DNA of 62,369 nt from an uncultured Rhodospirillaceae bacterium (GTDB lineage: Bacteria > Pseudomonadota > Alphaproteobacteria > Rhodospirillales > Magnetospirillaceae): NCBI GenBank assembly GCA_903941095.1, contig CAJANN010000362.1, forward strand, positions 1 through 62,369, read 5' to 3'. Made by a program: the position numbers and the translations under genes. Position 1 is the first letter of the stretch; each line of letters begins with the position of its first letter. The notes under the pieces were generated by a model. It was not told the origin of the DNA and made no database searches. It saw only the letters and a list, made by a program, of their open reading frames with translations. Below are positions 62,290 through 62,369 of the stretch, piece after piece.

Positions 62290-62369
62290 TGGGGGCGGCG
62301 ACCAGGGCTCCGAATCCAGGTTAAGAAGTGGCTAATTTCCCCTGGTACATACTCGTCATGCCCGCGCAG

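Overview
GC-rich alphaproteobacterial chromosome segment, probably Rhodospirillaceae/Magnetospirillum-like (lineage inferred from gene content and order). The backbone is a complete dcw cell-division/peptidoglycan cluster: mraZ-rsmH-ftsL-ftsI-murE-murF-mraY-murD-ftsW-murG-murC-murB-ddl-ftsQ-ftsA-ftsZ-lpxC, followed by bamD-recN and preceded by an RNase P RNA gene. Also present: queF/queG, hldE, metXW, chorismate mutase-hisC-tyrA, soxYZ, mtnA plus a fused aldolase/short-chain dehydrogenase, secA, a polyphosphate:AMP phosphotransferase, three chemoreceptors, and a bacteriohemerythrin/CheZ pair. Points most worth a second look: (i) two 120-bp, 117/120-identical palindromic repeats that each begin with the stop codon of the upstream CDS; (ii) an exactly 10-bp-periodic TGGGN (MraZ-box) array upstream of mraZ; (iii) an mtnA / aldolase-SDR fusion operon suggestive of a DHAP-shunt variant; (iv) tandem paralogous degenerate GGDEF/EAL-like proteins; (v) a solitary Xre/MbcA/ParS-like antitoxin-domain protein behind an FNR-like box shared with a NIT-domain chemoreceptor; (vi) an apparent rearrangement junction at the left edge. 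No CRISPR array, tRNA, rRNA, prophage or transposase was seen. All calls come from reading the sequence and supplied translations; no database search was run.
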